This document shows, piece after piece, positions 23,620-33,142 of a DNA stretch of 64,000 nt (position 1 is the first letter of the stretch; each line of letters begins with the position of its first letter). The translations under genes and the position numbers were made by a program. The notes under the pieces are model-generated. The model saw nothing but the letters and a program-made list of their open reading frames with translations, had not been told where the DNA came from and searched no databases. The DNA comes from Halorussus halophilus (GTDB lineage Archaea; Halobacteriota; Halobacteria; Halobacteriales; Haladaptataceae). Location: contig NZ_CP044523.1 of the NCBI RefSeq assembly GCF_008831545.1, positions 1,860,001 through 1,924,000 of the forward strand, read 5' to 3'.

Positions 23620-25068
23620 TCAGTCCTCCTCGCCGCGCGCTTTCTTGAACATCTCGATGGCTTGCTCGCGGCGCTCGCTGTGGTCTACGATTGGTGCGGA
23701 ATACTCCGGCGCGAGTTCCTCGCGTCGGTCGTCGCTCAGTTCGGTCCATTCGTGAATCTCGTCGGCCGGAACGCTCTCTAGTTCGGGAACGAACTTCCGG
23801 ATGTACTCGGCGTCTTCGTCGTAGCGTTCGCCCTGCGTCGTGGGATTGAAGATGCGGAAGTACGGTTGGGCGTCGGTTCCCGTCGAGGCGGCCCACTGCC
23901 AGCCACCGTTGTCGTTGCCGGTGTCGTGGTCGGCCAGTTTCTCGCGGAACCAATCGTAGCCCGCGCGCCAGTCGAGCATCAGGTCCTTCGTGAGGAAGGA
24001 GGCAACTATCATCCGTAGGCGGTTGTGCATGTACGCTTCCTGTCTGAGTTGGCGCATTCCGGCATCGACGATTGGATACCCAGTCTCGCCGTCTTTCCAC
24101 GCCTGAAGCGCCTCAGAATCGTCACGCCATTCGATGGGATTCTCGTAGCCCTTGTAGTTGTTCGACACTACGTCCGGCCGGGCCGACAGCACGTGCGCGT
24201 AGAACTCTCGCCACGCGAGTTGCGACTGGAACTCCCGAACGGAGGCGGCTTCGCTCTCCTCGTCGTCCGGGTCGCCGTCGGCCTTCGACATCGCGCTCTC
24301 AGTCGCTTCCCAGACCTCTCGAATACCGATGGTGCCCCACTTGAGATGGGCCGAGAGCCGAGAAGTCGCGTTCCGCGTCGGATAGTCGCGGTCTTCCTCG
24401 TAGCGGAAGACGGCGTCGTCGCAGAACTCGGCAAGTAGTTCGCGCGCCTCGTCGGTTCCAGCAGGAGGCACGTCTGCGTCTGGCTCTTCGAAGCCGAGTT
24501 CTGAGAGCGTCGGGAGTTTCCCGACCGCTCCCGACACTTCGGCGATTCGTCCGGCGTCTGGCACGTCAAGGGCGTCGTCTTTTCCCCGGTCGCGCCACTT
24601 CTTCCAGAAGTAGGTGTAGACGGAGTAGTGTTCGCCCTCGTTCGTCCGAATCGTGCCAGGTTCGTGGAGCAGTTCGTCGTGGTAGGCGGCCCGCGAAACC
24701 GCGGCTTCGTCGAGCGAAAGTCTCACCTCAGAGTCGCGTTGGCGGGCGATACCGGAGTAGTCCCGGTTCCAGTAGATAGCGTCTGCGTCGTACTTGTCGG
24801 CGAGTCGCGGCAGTTCCTCGCGTGGGTCACCGTGCGCGACAACCAAGTCGCCGCCGAGTTCGCGGTACGACTCCCGGAGAGCTTCGAGCGCGTCGAGCAT
24901 GAACGCGACTCGGGACGGCGACCCGTGCCTCAAAATTTCGGGGTCGAAGACGAACACCGGAAGAATCTGGTCGTCTCCGGCGGCCAGCGCACGGTTGTCG
25001 GCGACTCGGAGGTCCCGACGATGCCAGTGAAGATGCACGGAAGAATCTTCGGCGTAGACGAACGTCAA
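23620..25068 (-). CDS. phr: Deoxyribodipyrimidine photolyase
   Basis: 482 residues. N-terminal Rossmann antenna domain starting VHLHWHRRDLRVADN, C-terminal FAD domain with TSRLSAHLKWGTI, SQLAWREFYAHVL, the DAGMRQL, HNRLRMIVASFL and the terminal DTGNDNGGWQWAASTGTDAQPY block that defines class I CPD photolyases. Uses blue light and FADH to split cyclobutane pyrimidine dimers; an obvious need in sun-exposed brine. It follows TrmB by 9 nt on the same strand, but no functional link is expected. Confidence 0.95.
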   Translation of the reverse strand: MTFVYAEDSSVHLHWHRRDLRVADNRALAAGDDQILPVFVFDPEILRHGSPSRVAFMLDALEALRESYRELGGDLVVAHGDPREELPRLADKYDADAIYWNRDYSGIARQRDSEVRLSLDEAAVSRAAYHDELLHEPGTIRTNEGEHYSVYTYFWKKWRDRGKDDALDVPDAGRIAEVSGAVGKLPTLSELGFEEPDADVPPAGTDEARELLAEFCDDAVFRYEEDRDYPTRNATSRLSAHLKWGTIGIREVWEATESAMSKADGDPDDEESEAASVREFQSQLAWREFYAHVLSARPDVVSNNYKGYENPIEWRDDSEALQAWKDGETGYPIVDAGMRQLRQEAYMHNRLRMIVASFLTKDLMLDWRAGYDWFREKLADHDTGNDNGGWQWAASTGTDAQPYFRIFNPTTQGERYDEDAEYIRKFVPELESVPADEIHEWTELSDDRREELAPEYSAPIVDHSERREQAIEMFKKARGEED

Positions 25069-25077
25069 ACGACCGGC

Positions 25078-26130
25078 TTACTCTGGCAGTTCGAGGACGA
25101 CTTCGGTCGCCTCAAAATCCTCGACGAAGGCGTTCTGTCCGCCGATAGTGTACGTCCCAGACCGCGTCTCGACGACGAGCGCGTTCTCGACGGGGAACGA
25201 GTTGTTGATAGGTCTGACCAGTCCCTGACGAACCTCGACGACACGTCCGTCGAGTTCACCCGACTCCTCTCCGGGGGTGATTTTCTGCCCGCGGACGGTC
25301 GCACGAAGTTCGGTGCCGGATCGCAAGTGGAGCGTCGCCTGTAGCACGGCGTGGCGGAAGTCGGTGTACGACCCGAGTGAGTCGCTGGGGGTCGTGACGT
25401 AGACCTCCTCGGCGCTCGGCCAGTAGTTGCCGAAGAACGACCCGATGATGACGGGAGCGAGGTACTCTTGGGTGAACGCGATGGCCCGCTCGCCCGACCC
25501 CGACCGAGAACTCATCTCTGTCGGCGCGAGGAGACTCGACACGCGGTCTGCGACAACCATCGTCGGCATTGGTTCACGCCACATGCGAGCGACGCTGGCC
25601 AACCCGTCGAGGTCGGGGTGGTCCGCCGGGTCGCTGCCGGGGAGTATCAGCACCACGAGGACGCCGCGGTCGATGGCGGCCCGGAGTTCGTCGGCCACGT
25701 CGGCGAGGAGGGCGTGCGGAATCGAGGCGATTATCTCCTCGTCGGCCTCGCTCACGAGGTCCCTGACCCGCTTCTCGACGGTGACGTAGGACTTGATTAT
25801 CTCGAAGCCCTCGGACTGGGGCGCGGTCTGGGAGTAGCGAGACTCCAACTCGGGCCGCATCGCTTCGAGGTTCCGAGAGAGCGTGTCGATGACCTCCGCT
25901 GGTGGGTTCGCCCGGATAGTCGTCGGCACCGCGTGGTCGTTCACCGAGACGAAGCCTCGTTCTTCGAGCTTCTCGCTGATGCTGTAGACGTAGCGTTTCG
26001 ACACACCTGCGTCGTCGGCGATGGTACTCGCCTTCGCCTCTCCGTGTTCGAGTATCGTCAGGTAGGTGTCGGTCTCCTTGTCCGAAAGCCCGAACTGGCG
26101 GAGTTCGTCGGCCAGTGGGGAGTCGCTCAT
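25078..26130 (-). CDS. trmB: TrmB-family sugar-responsive regulator
   Basis: 350 residues. Winged helix at about 1-70 (LRQFGLSDKETDTYLTILEHG, SKRYVYSISEKLEERGFV), followed by the PLD-like and beta-sheet effector domain typical of TrmB (LVSEADEEIIASIP..). In Pyrococcus and Thermococcus TrmB controls maltose/maltodextrin uptake; in Halobacterium it controls central carbon genes. Here it borders the alpha-glucan cluster, so maltodextrin- or glucose-responsive control of the importer, glucoamylase and CGTase is likely (inference). No exact TrmB operator was found by eye. Confidence 0.88.
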   Translation of the reverse strand: MSDSPLADELRQFGLSDKETDTYLTILEHGEAKASTIADDAGVSKRYVYSISEKLEERGFVSVNDHAVPTTIRANPPAEVIDTLSRNLEAMRPELESRYSQTAPQSEGFEIIKSYVTVEKRVRDLVSEADEEIIASIPHALLADVADELRAAIDRGVLVVLILPGSDPADHPDLDGLASVARMWREPMPTMVVADRVSSLLAPTEMSSRSGSGERAIAFTQEYLAPVIIGSFFGNYWPSAEEVYVTTPSDSLGSYTDFRHAVLQATLHLRSGTELRATVRGQKITPGEESGELDGRVVEVRQGLVRPINNSFPVENALVVETRSGTYTIGGQNAFVEDFEATEVVLELPE

Positions 26131-26228
26131 ACTGCCTTCTTCTAGAGGAATCCACTTACCTTACTCGGTCGGTGCAAGGAAGAGTATCCGAATTTCTCTC
26201 CGCTTCGTTCCGAGAACCTCGCTACTCG

Positions 26229-28274
26229 CTACCCCTCCAAAACGACAACGTCCTCCACGAGCACTTCTTCGCCGTCGTTCACGTCCTCGCCGGTCAGCAG
26301 GTCCGTCGTGTCGGCCACGTCAACGTCTACTGCTCGCGGTTCCGCGTCGAAGTTCAACACGACCACGAGTCGTTCGTCCTCGTCCTCGCGGGCGTACGCC
26401 GTCACGCCGTCGCTGTCGGCGTCGTACGCGACCGGTTCGACGCCCTCCGCACGGAGCGCGGGATGCTCGTTGCGGGCGTGGACGAGTCGGCGGTGGAACT
26501 CGGTGAGGTCGGCGTCGCCGTCGTGCCAGCGCATCGTGCCGCGGTACTCCTTCATGCCGCGCTCCTGTCCGTAGTAAATCATCGGAACGCCGGGCATCGT
26601 CAGGGTCGCGGCGGCGGCCGCGCGGAGCGCGTCCTCGCCACACTCGCCGACGTAGCGGTCTTCGTCGTGGTTCTCGACGTATCGCAGGTGGAGCGCCGAG
26701 TCGGGGAACCCGTGTCGCTTGGCGTCTTCGAGCGCGTCGAAGACGGCGTCGGCGGGTCGCTCGCCCTGTCCGATTTCCCGGAGCGTACCGTACAGCGTCG
26801 TGTCGTAGTGTACGTCGAACTCGTTCTCGTGGAAGTCGGGGTCGCGCGGGATGGTCTCGTCCATCAGCAAGAAGTCGTCGCCTTCGTCGTCGCTAACTCG
26901 CTCCCGAACTTCCTTCCAGAAGCCGTGCGGGACGCCCCACGCCACGTCACAGCGGAACCCGTCCACGACCGAAGCCCACTCCTCGACTACGTTTAGCATC
27001 CACTGACGAACCGCCAGCGAGTCGTAGTTCACGTTCGGAATGCGCGTCCAGTTGAAGTAGTAGCCCGGCGCGTTCTCGCCCGCCCAGTCCACGTCCGAGG
27101 TCTCCTTCTCGGCGGGTTTCTGCTCGTAGTGGTCGGCGTACGACTCGACGCCCGCTCTGTGCATCTGGAAGGCTGGATGGTCGCGGGAGGTGTGGTTGAT
27201 GACGAGGTCGAAGACCACCCGGATGTCGGCGTCGTGGCACCGTTCGACCAGCGACAGGAACTCCTCGCGCGTGCCGAGGTCCGTCGCGGTGTCGAAGAAG
27301 TCAGTGATGTGATAGCCGTGCTTGGTCGGACTTTCGAGAACCGGCGTCAGCCAGACCACGTCCACGCCGAGCGATTCGAGGTACTCGACGCGCCGCTCTA
27401 TCTCTTCGAAGGTCGTCTCGACCGTCTCACCCGCGAACGAACGAACGAAGATTTCGTACATCGTCGCGTCTTCGGCCCACTCCGGCGGGTCGTTCGGTCG
27501 CGTGACGGCCACGTCGCTCCCAGACGTTTCGAGCAGTACCGTGTCACCGACACTGTGTCGCTCAGCGAACGAAACCGCGTGAACCCGCGCGAGCGAGGGG
27601 AGCGAGTCGATAGGCGCGCGCAGTTTATTGGCCTCAATGCTGACGGCGTCTGCCGAGAGGTCGTCGCGGTCGTCCAGATAAAATTCGACGTTCGGCGCGT
27701 CACCGCTCGGTGCGGCCGCTTCCGTCGCGGTCACGACTACCTCGTCGCCTTCGACTGTGGCATCCAACTCCACGCGGGGACGACCGGGCCCCTCGACGGT
27801 CGCATCGACAGTGGTCGAGAGTTCGAAGTCGTCGTTGACGACGAAGATGGCTTCGTGGTCGCCCGGCGGGAGGTCGAACTCCGCGACGTAACCGCCGTCT
27901 TGGCGCGCGGGTCGGTCACGCCCGAGCGTGTAGTCGTTGAACGGCGCGGCGACCGAAATCTTCTCGACCTCGTCTTGGGGAATCGGTAACTCCGAGTCGG
28001 AGAGTTCGAACCGAACGGTCGTCCGCGGGTCAGGAAAGGCGCGCACGGTCTGGGAGTGCGTCCCGTCGGGTGCGTCGAGTTCGAGTCGATAGACGCCCGG
28101 TTCGTCGGGGGCGAACTGGACGACCGGACCGTCACCGACCGATGCGGTGCTGTCTGTCGGGCGGTCGCCGACCGACCATCGGAACGTCGCGTCCGTCGTC
28201 GGATTACGGGGGGCGAGTTCGACCGTCTCCCCGACGTGCGTGAACCGCGGCGGGCCGGGATGGTGCGTTGGCAT
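26229..28274 (-). CDS. Cytoplasmic GH13 alpha-amylase family enzyme (cyclomaltodextrinase/neopullulanase-like)
   Basis: 681 residues without signal peptide. N-terminal beta domains (about 1-260, including a PKD-like/CBM-like start), then the GH13 barrel with its four blocks: VVFDLVINHTS, DGFRCDVAW (nucleophile Asp), LLMDETI (acid Glu) and YVENHDEDR; a small C-terminal beta domain ends DTTDLLTGEDV. The N-terminal module and lack of export signal point to an intracellular enzyme that opens cyclodextrins or trims maltodextrins. It is transcribed away from the glucoamylase with about 105 nt between starts. Paired with the importer and CGTase it fits an import-and-hydrolyse scheme. Confidence 0.88.
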   Translation of the reverse strand: MPTHHPGPPRFTHVGETVELAPRNPTTDATFRWSVGDRPTDSTASVGDGPVVQFAPDEPGVYRLELDAPDGTHSQTVRAFPDPRTTVRFELSDSELPIPQDEVEKISVAAPFNDYTLGRDRPARQDGGYVAEFDLPPGDHEAIFVVNDDFELSTTVDATVEGPGRPRVELDATVEGDEVVVTATEAAAPSGDAPNVEFYLDDRDDLSADAVSIEANKLRAPIDSLPSLARVHAVSFAERHSVGDTVLLETSGSDVAVTRPNDPPEWAEDATMYEIFVRSFAGETVETTFEEIERRVEYLESLGVDVVWLTPVLESPTKHGYHITDFFDTATDLGTREEFLSLVERCHDADIRVVFDLVINHTSRDHPAFQMHRAGVESYADHYEQKPAEKETSDVDWAGENAPGYYFNWTRIPNVNYDSLAVRQWMLNVVEEWASVVDGFRCDVAWGVPHGFWKEVRERVSDDEGDDFLLMDETIPRDPDFHENEFDVHYDTTLYGTLREIGQGERPADAVFDALEDAKRHGFPDSALHLRYVENHDEDRYVGECGEDALRAAAAATLTMPGVPMIYYGQERGMKEYRGTMRWHDGDADLTEFHRRLVHARNEHPALRAEGVEPVAYDADSDGVTAYAREDEDERLVVVLNFDAEPRAVDVDVADTTDLLTGEDVNDGEEVLVEDVVVLEG

Positions 28275-28343
28275 ATTCGTGGCAAGTTAATCGAGTTGCT
28301 TCACTGTTGCGCTATCGGAAAATGTGTGAACTACAATTTCACC

Positions 28344-28353
28344 AAATATTATT
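28344..28353 (+). promoter_or_regulatory. TATA box of the glucoamylase gene
   Basis: AAATATTATT lies about 30 nt before the ATG at 28380, supporting a leaderless start at that codon. Confidence 0.55.
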
Positions 28354-28379
28354 ACGGCCGATTCTCATTACTGATTCGA

Positions 28380-30431
28380 ATGACGCTCCGCGATGCCCTC
28401 GACGACTACAAGCTCGATGACGCCGAGTCGCCGATTTTTCCCGGCGAGCGGCGTTCTACGTCTGGCTGCTTCTCCGGGCGCGACGGCCGACTCGTCCACG
28501 TCGCCCGGGACGGGTCGCTCAGAGACTACGGCTACCCGCTCACCGGCCTGAACGGACTCGTCCGTTCTCGGTTCGGGGTCCGACTCGGCGACGACGTTAC
28601 GTGGTTCGACGACTGTCCGACTCGCTCGCAACGCTATCACGACGACACTGCGCTCGTCGTGACCGAACACACGGTTCCGACAGATTGCGCCGACACCCTC
28701 GCCACTGGCGACCAGCGCGTCGTGACCCAGTACGACCTCACGGTCGGCGACGGCCACGTGACCCACTTCGAAGTCGGTGACGACGCCGAACTCGTCGCGT
28801 TCCTCGGGTTCGCGCCCGAAGCGCGCGAGACGCGAATCGGGCAACTCAGCCACGAGGGCGCAGTCGAACTGTTCCACGCCGACGAACACGACTTCGTCGG
28901 CAGTGACGCAGACGGGGCGGAGTTCTGCGGCGAAGTCCCCGCGAGCTTCGAAGAACTCCTCTCCGAGGAACCGGTCGAGTTCCCCCGGAACGCGACGGGC
29001 GGCCGGTACGAGGAGAGTCAACTCAGTGGGAATCTCGTCTGCAACCTTCCCGCGGCAGACGGAACGACGACGCTCGTCACGCTCTTGACCGACCGCGACG
29101 ACCGGTCTCGGAGCGAGGCACTGACTCGCGTCGCCGAACTGACGGAGACTCACTCGACGGTTTCCGACCTCGAACGTACTGCCGAGGCCCAGACACCCGA
29201 CGTAATCGACGCGTCGGTACCGTACGAAGCGGCCGCGACGGCCGACCTCCGAGTGCTCGACCTGCTCTCGGCGGAGACTGGTCTCCGCATGGCCGCGCCC
29301 GACTTCGACCCATTCTACGCGTACTCCGGCGGGTACGGCTACACGTGGTTCCGAGACGACGCCGAAATCTCGGCGTTCTGCTTCGAGGCCGACCAGCGAT
29401 TCGACCTCGAACTCGACGACCGCCACGCGAAGGTCGCGAAGATGTACTGCGAGATTCAGCGGTCGGACGGCACGTGGCCCCACCGCGTCTGGCCCCGAGA
29501 CGGGACGCTCGCCCCCGGTTGGGCGAACGGCCGCCTCGAAGCGGGCGACGACCTCGACTATCAGGCGGACCAGACCGCCAGCGTCGTCACGTTCCTCGGC
29601 ACGTACTTCCCCGCCGTCGAGGACGAGAATCTCGGTTCACGAATCAGGCGCGCACTCGACCGGGCGATGGACGGACTCGACGACACGCTCGCCGACGACG
29701 GGCGTCCAATCGCCTGCCAGAACGCGTGGGAGGACATGAACGGTCGGTTCACGCACACCGCCGCGACGTTCCTCGAAGCCTACGCGACGCTGGCACAGCA
29801 CGGACCGAGTGCCGCCGTCCGCGAACGCGCGGGAGAGCGAGCAGAGCGCGTCTACGACGCACTCGATGACCTCTGGGTACCCGAACGCGGCATCTACGCA
29901 CTCCGAGAAACCGACGGCGAACTCGACGACAGATGCGACTCTGCGACGTTCGCACTCGCCAGCGCTCACCGTGCGTACGCCGAGTACGGCGAACTCGACG
30001 ACCAGCGAGTCGAACGCCTCTGTTCGCACGTCCGCACAGTCGCCAACGCACTCGACCGCAACGTCGGCACCGTGCGGGGACTGGTCCGCTACGAGGGCGA
30101 CGACTGGCGACAGAACGGACAGGACGGCGAGAAAATCTGGACCGTCTCGACCGCGTGGGGTGCGAACGCGGCGGCGAACGTGGCAGTGATTCTCGCCGAC
30201 CGCGACGACGACGCCGCAGAGTTCGAGACGCTCGCCCGAGACCTGCTCTCGCTGGTTCTTCCCGGTGGCGACCTCTGTGAATCGAGTAGCTATCTGCCAG
30301 AGCAGTTCTTCGACGACGGCACGCCGGACAGCGCGACGCCGCTCGGGTGGCCCCACGCGCTTCGATTGGCGACCGTCGCGCTGCTGGAGGAGTACGAGAT
30401 GTTGCAGACGCCCGTCACCGAGAAGCAGTAG
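28380..30431 (+). CDS. GH15 glucoamylase (glucan 1,4-alpha-glucosidase)
   Basis: 683 residues. N-terminal beta-sandwich (about 1-270), then the (alpha/alpha)6 GH15 barrel: GYGYTWFRDDAEISAF, DLDYQADQTASVV, the acid Glu in ACQNAWEDMNG, and the base Glu in SSYLPEQFFDD. No signal peptide, so it releases glucose from imported maltodextrins inside the cell. Start ATG at 28380 follows a TATA box by 30 nt. The 3' end is convergent with the ABC ATPase gene (22 nt apart). Alternative: a trehalase or dextranase of the same fold. Confidence 0.9.
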   Translation: MTLRDALDDYKLDDAESPIFPGERRSTSGCFSGRDGRLVHVARDGSLRDYGYPLTGLNGLVRSRFGVRLGDDVTWFDDCPTRSQRYHDDTALVVTEHTVPTDCADTLATGDQRVVTQYDLTVGDGHVTHFEVGDDAELVAFLGFAPEARETRIGQLSHEGAVELFHADEHDFVGSDADGAEFCGEVPASFEELLSEEPVEFPRNATGGRYEESQLSGNLVCNLPAADGTTTLVTLLTDRDDRSRSEALTRVAELTETHSTVSDLERTAEAQTPDVIDASVPYEAAATADLRVLDLLSAETGLRMAAPDFDPFYAYSGGYGYTWFRDDAEISAFCFEADQRFDLELDDRHAKVAKMYCEIQRSDGTWPHRVWPRDGTLAPGWANGRLEAGDDLDYQADQTASVVTFLGTYFPAVEDENLGSRIRRALDRAMDGLDDTLADDGRPIACQNAWEDMNGRFTHTAATFLEAYATLAQHGPSAAVRERAGERAERVYDALDDLWVPERGIYALRETDGELDDRCDSATFALASAHRAYAEYGELDDQRVERLCSHVRTVANALDRNVGTVRGLVRYEGDDWRQNGQDGEKIWTVSTAWGANAAANVAVILADRDDDAAEFETLARDLLSLVLPGGDLCESSSYLPEQFFDDGTPDSATPLGWPHALRLATVALLEEYEMLQTPVTEKQ

Positions 30432-30452
30432 TTCGAACGGTCGTTCGAAATC

Positions 30453-31571
30453 TCAGTTCAACGCCGCCGCTTGTTTTTCCCGCTCGGACAGCGAGTCGCC
30501 GGTCTCCGCGTCGAACAGATGCACGTCCGATTCGGCGAAGTCTACGACCACCGAGTCGCCGGGAGCGGGTTCGGTGTCGGAGTCCACCCGTGCCACGAAG
30601 TCCGGGCCGAGGTCGAGATAGAGGTAGTTGTCGCTCCCGATTGGCTCGACGACTTCCACGTTCGCGCGCAGGTCGCCGTTCTGGGCGACAGTCACGTCTT
30701 CCGGCCGGATGCCGAATCTGACGCGGTCGGGTTCCGCTTGGCGCAGGTCGTCTCCGAGCGCACCCGTGAGGCTGTACTCGAATCCGTCGTCGTTCACCAG
30801 CGTCACCTCGCTTCCCAACTCGACGACTTCGGCGTCGATGAAGTTCATGCTGGGCGACCCCACGAAGCCACCGACGAACTCGTTGACCGGTTCGTCGTAC
30901 ACGTCGGTCGGGTCGCCGACCTGCTGGAGTTGCCCGTCGTTGAGGATGACGATGCGGTCGCCCATCGTCATCGCCTCCTCTTGGTCGTGGGTGACGTAGA
31001 TAGCCGTGATGCCGAGTTCGTTCTGGATGCGCTGAATCTCGGTCCGCATCGTCGTCCTGAGCTTCGCGTCGAGGTTGCTCAGTGGTTCGTCGAAGAGGAA
31101 CACGTCGGGTTCGCGGACGATGGCGCGGCCGAGCGCCACGCGCTGTTTCTGCCCGCCGGACAGTTCGTCGGGCTTGTCGTCGAGCAAGTCTTCGATGCCC
31201 ATCATCTCCGCGGCATCTAACACTTTCTCCGCTCGTTCGTCCTTCGTGAGGTCGGTACTCATCCGGAGGCCGAACGCCATGTTCTGTTCGACCGTCTTGT
31301 GGGGGTAGAGTGCGTAGTTCTGGAACACCATCGCTACGTCGCGCTTGCGGGCGTGAACGTCCGTAACGTCCTGCCCGTCGATGTAGACGCGTCCCGAGGT
31401 CGGCGTTTCGAGTCCGGCCAACATGCGGAGCGTCGTGGACTTCCCGCATCCCGATGGGCCGACGACGGTGACGAACTCGCCGTCGTCGATTTCGACCGAG
31501 ACGTCGTCTACGGCGACGATTCTGCTGTTGTCGAACTCTTTTCTGAGGTCGTCGAGCGTGACAGTCGCCAT
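30453..31571 (-). CDS. Sugar ABC transporter ATPase (MalK/UgpC type)
   Basis: 372 residues. Walker A GPSGCGKSTT, Q-loop FQNYALYPH, signature LSGGQKQR, Walker B VFLFDEPLSNLD and switch His in YVTHDQEEA, followed by a C-terminal TOBE/regulatory domain (about 240-372, FGIRPEDVTV). Energises the importer formed by the two permeases on the opposite strand. The ATG at 31571 is preferred to 31580 and GTG 31595: TTATAC (minus) at about 31597-31603 lies 27 nt before it. It shares the divergent region with the binding protein gene. Confidence 0.9.
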   Translation of the reverse strand: MATVTLDDLRKEFDNSRIVAVDDVSVEIDDGEFVTVVGPSGCGKSTTLRMLAGLETPTSGRVYIDGQDVTDVHARKRDVAMVFQNYALYPHKTVEQNMAFGLRMSTDLTKDERAEKVLDAAEMMGIEDLLDDKPDELSGGQKQRVALGRAIVREPDVFLFDEPLSNLDAKLRTTMRTEIQRIQNELGITAIYVTHDQEEAMTMGDRIVILNDGQLQQVGDPTDVYDEPVNEFVGGFVGSPSMNFIDAEVVELGSEVTLVNDDGFEYSLTGALGDDLRQAEPDRVRFGIRPEDVTVAQNGDLRANVEVVEPIGSDNYLYLDLGPDFVARVDSDTEPAPGDSVVVDFAESDVHLFDAETGDSLSEREKQAAALN

Positions 31572-31853
31572 TATCTGCATGGGTGGGAGTGACACTGTAT
31601 AACTCTTCCCCTCTCAGCCTAATCTATGATGTAGTATTTCGTCATTTGTTTCGTTTCGCCAGTTACGTGCGAGGTATTTCGCGCTGATTGAAACCGGGGG
31701 TACGCAGTGGTCCGGTCGAAATCGGGGCAGACACCAACTGACCGACAAGAGAGGAATAGACCATACAGGCTATCTATTGCTGTTTTGGATTCGAACGACC
31801 GGGAGAATCCGAAGATTTAAGGCGTGAACAAGTTATTCATCCTTTATTCCCCC
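31572..31853. promoter_or_regulatory. Divergent control region between transporter ATPase and binding protein
   Basis: About 280 nt. It contains the ATPase promoter (TATA near 31600, minus), a TATA-like GATTTAAGG at 31814-31822 for the binding protein, and just upstream of it GGATTC (31787-31792) with GAATCC (31805-31810), a dyad that may bind the sugar regulator. No small gene was seen. Confidence 0.5.
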
Positions 31854-33140
31854 ATGTCAATGAATCGCAGAACAGCACTGAAGTACTTCGGCACTGGAGC
31901 GCTCGTCGCGTCGGCGGGTTGCGCCAGCGTTCAGGAGCAGAGCGGAACGACTAGTAGCGACGGCGGCAGTGCAGGCGACGAGACGAGCGGCGATTCCACC
32001 GGAACGACCGAATCGTCCGGTCCTGCCGGAGAGGCGAAAATCTGGTACTCGCTCCCCGAGAGCGAGGTCGACGCCCGGAAGAAGGCCGTCGAGAACTTCA
32101 ACGGGTCGTCCAAACACACCATCAAGGGGTCGGACATCTCGGACATGCGCAAGAAGACGACGAGCGCAATCCCGGCCGGTCAGGGTCCCCAGACGTTCGA
32201 GTGGGCACACGACTGGGTCGGCGACTACTACCAGCGGGGCTTCGTCGTGGACCAGAGCGACAACCTCTCGGTCAGCCTCGACAAGTTCACCGAGGCCGCC
32301 GCCCAAGCGGTCCAGTTCGAAGGCAACGTCGTCGGACTCCCCCACGACGCCGAGACGGTGGCACTCGTCTACAACAAGGACGTCGTGGACGAACCGCCGG
32401 AGACGGTCAGCGAGATGAAGTCGGTGATGGAGGACCACCACGACCCCGACAACGGAAAGTACGGGATGAGTTCCCCCGTGGACCCGTACTTCTGTAGCGG
32501 TTGGGCACAAGCATTCGGCGGCTACTACTTCGACCCGAAGAAGGACCCGATGCTCGGCCTCTCGAAGTCCGAGACGGTCAAAGGGTTCGAGTTCTTCATC
32601 GATAACTTCAAACAGTACATGCCGAAAGACCCCGGGTACGAGGCCCAAGCCGCCGCGTTCGCGGAAGGCAACGCCGCGTTCGCCGTCAACGGGCCGTGGT
32701 ACCTCGCTACGCTCAACAAGAAGGGCGTGGACGTGGGTGTCACCACGCTCCCGAAACCCGAAGGTGGCGAACCCAACCCGTACACCGGCATCACGATGTG
32801 GTACTTCACCAAGCCGATGAGCGAGGGCGGCGCGGACGCCGCCGCCGCGCGTTCGTTCATCGAGTGGTACACGACGAACGAGGACATTGCGCTGAAGGGC
32901 GCGAAACAGCAAGGCTCCATCCCGGTGCTGAAGAGTCTCGCCGGTAGCGACGAACTCCCGCCGAAGGTCAAGGGCTTCTCGGAATCCGTCCAGATGGGGA
33001 CGCCGATGCCGACTCACCCCAAGATGAACAAGGTCTGGGGGCCGCTCGGCACCGCCCTGACGAAGGCGTTCAACGGCGACGCGAGCGTGAAGAAAGCGAT
33101 GCAACAGGCAGAAAAATCGATTCGTAGCAACTGGGACTGA
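31854..33140 (+). CDS. Sugar ABC transporter substrate-binding lipoprotein (MalE type)
   Basis: 428 residues. Tat signal NRRTALKYFG with lipobox SAGC (Cys about 23), then a Ser/Gly/Thr linker. Type-II binding-protein fold with maltose-protein features: DWVGDYYQRG, VGLPHDAETVALVYNKDVV, FAVNGPWYLATL and YTGITMWYFTK. Captures maltodextrins or cyclodextrins outside the cell, as the genomic neighbours imply. ATG at 31854 was chosen; ATG at 31860 is also possible. It is followed by the first permease after only 2 nt. Confidence 0.9.
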   Translation: MSMNRRTALKYFGTGALVASAGCASVQEQSGTTSSDGGSAGDETSGDSTGTTESSGPAGEAKIWYSLPESEVDARKKAVENFNGSSKHTIKGSDISDMRKKTTSAIPAGQGPQTFEWAHDWVGDYYQRGFVVDQSDNLSVSLDKFTEAAAQAVQFEGNVVGLPHDAETVALVYNKDVVDEPPETVSEMKSVMEDHHDPDNGKYGMSSPVDPYFCSGWAQAFGGYYFDPKKDPMLGLSKSETVKGFEFFIDNFKQYMPKDPGYEAQAAAFAEGNAAFAVNGPWYLATLNKKGVDVGVTTLPKPEGGEPNPYTGITMWYFTKPMSEGGADAAAARSFIEWYTTNEDIALKGAKQQGSIPVLKSLAGSDELPPKVKGFSESVQMGTPMPTHPKMNKVWGPLGTALTKAFNGDASVKKAMQQAEKSIRSNWD

Positions 33141-33142
33141 TC

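Noticed and set aside
28056-28379. N-terminal extension of the glucoamylase
   Set aside because: It runs antisense through the GH13 gene and the promoter; a TATA box places the start at 28380.
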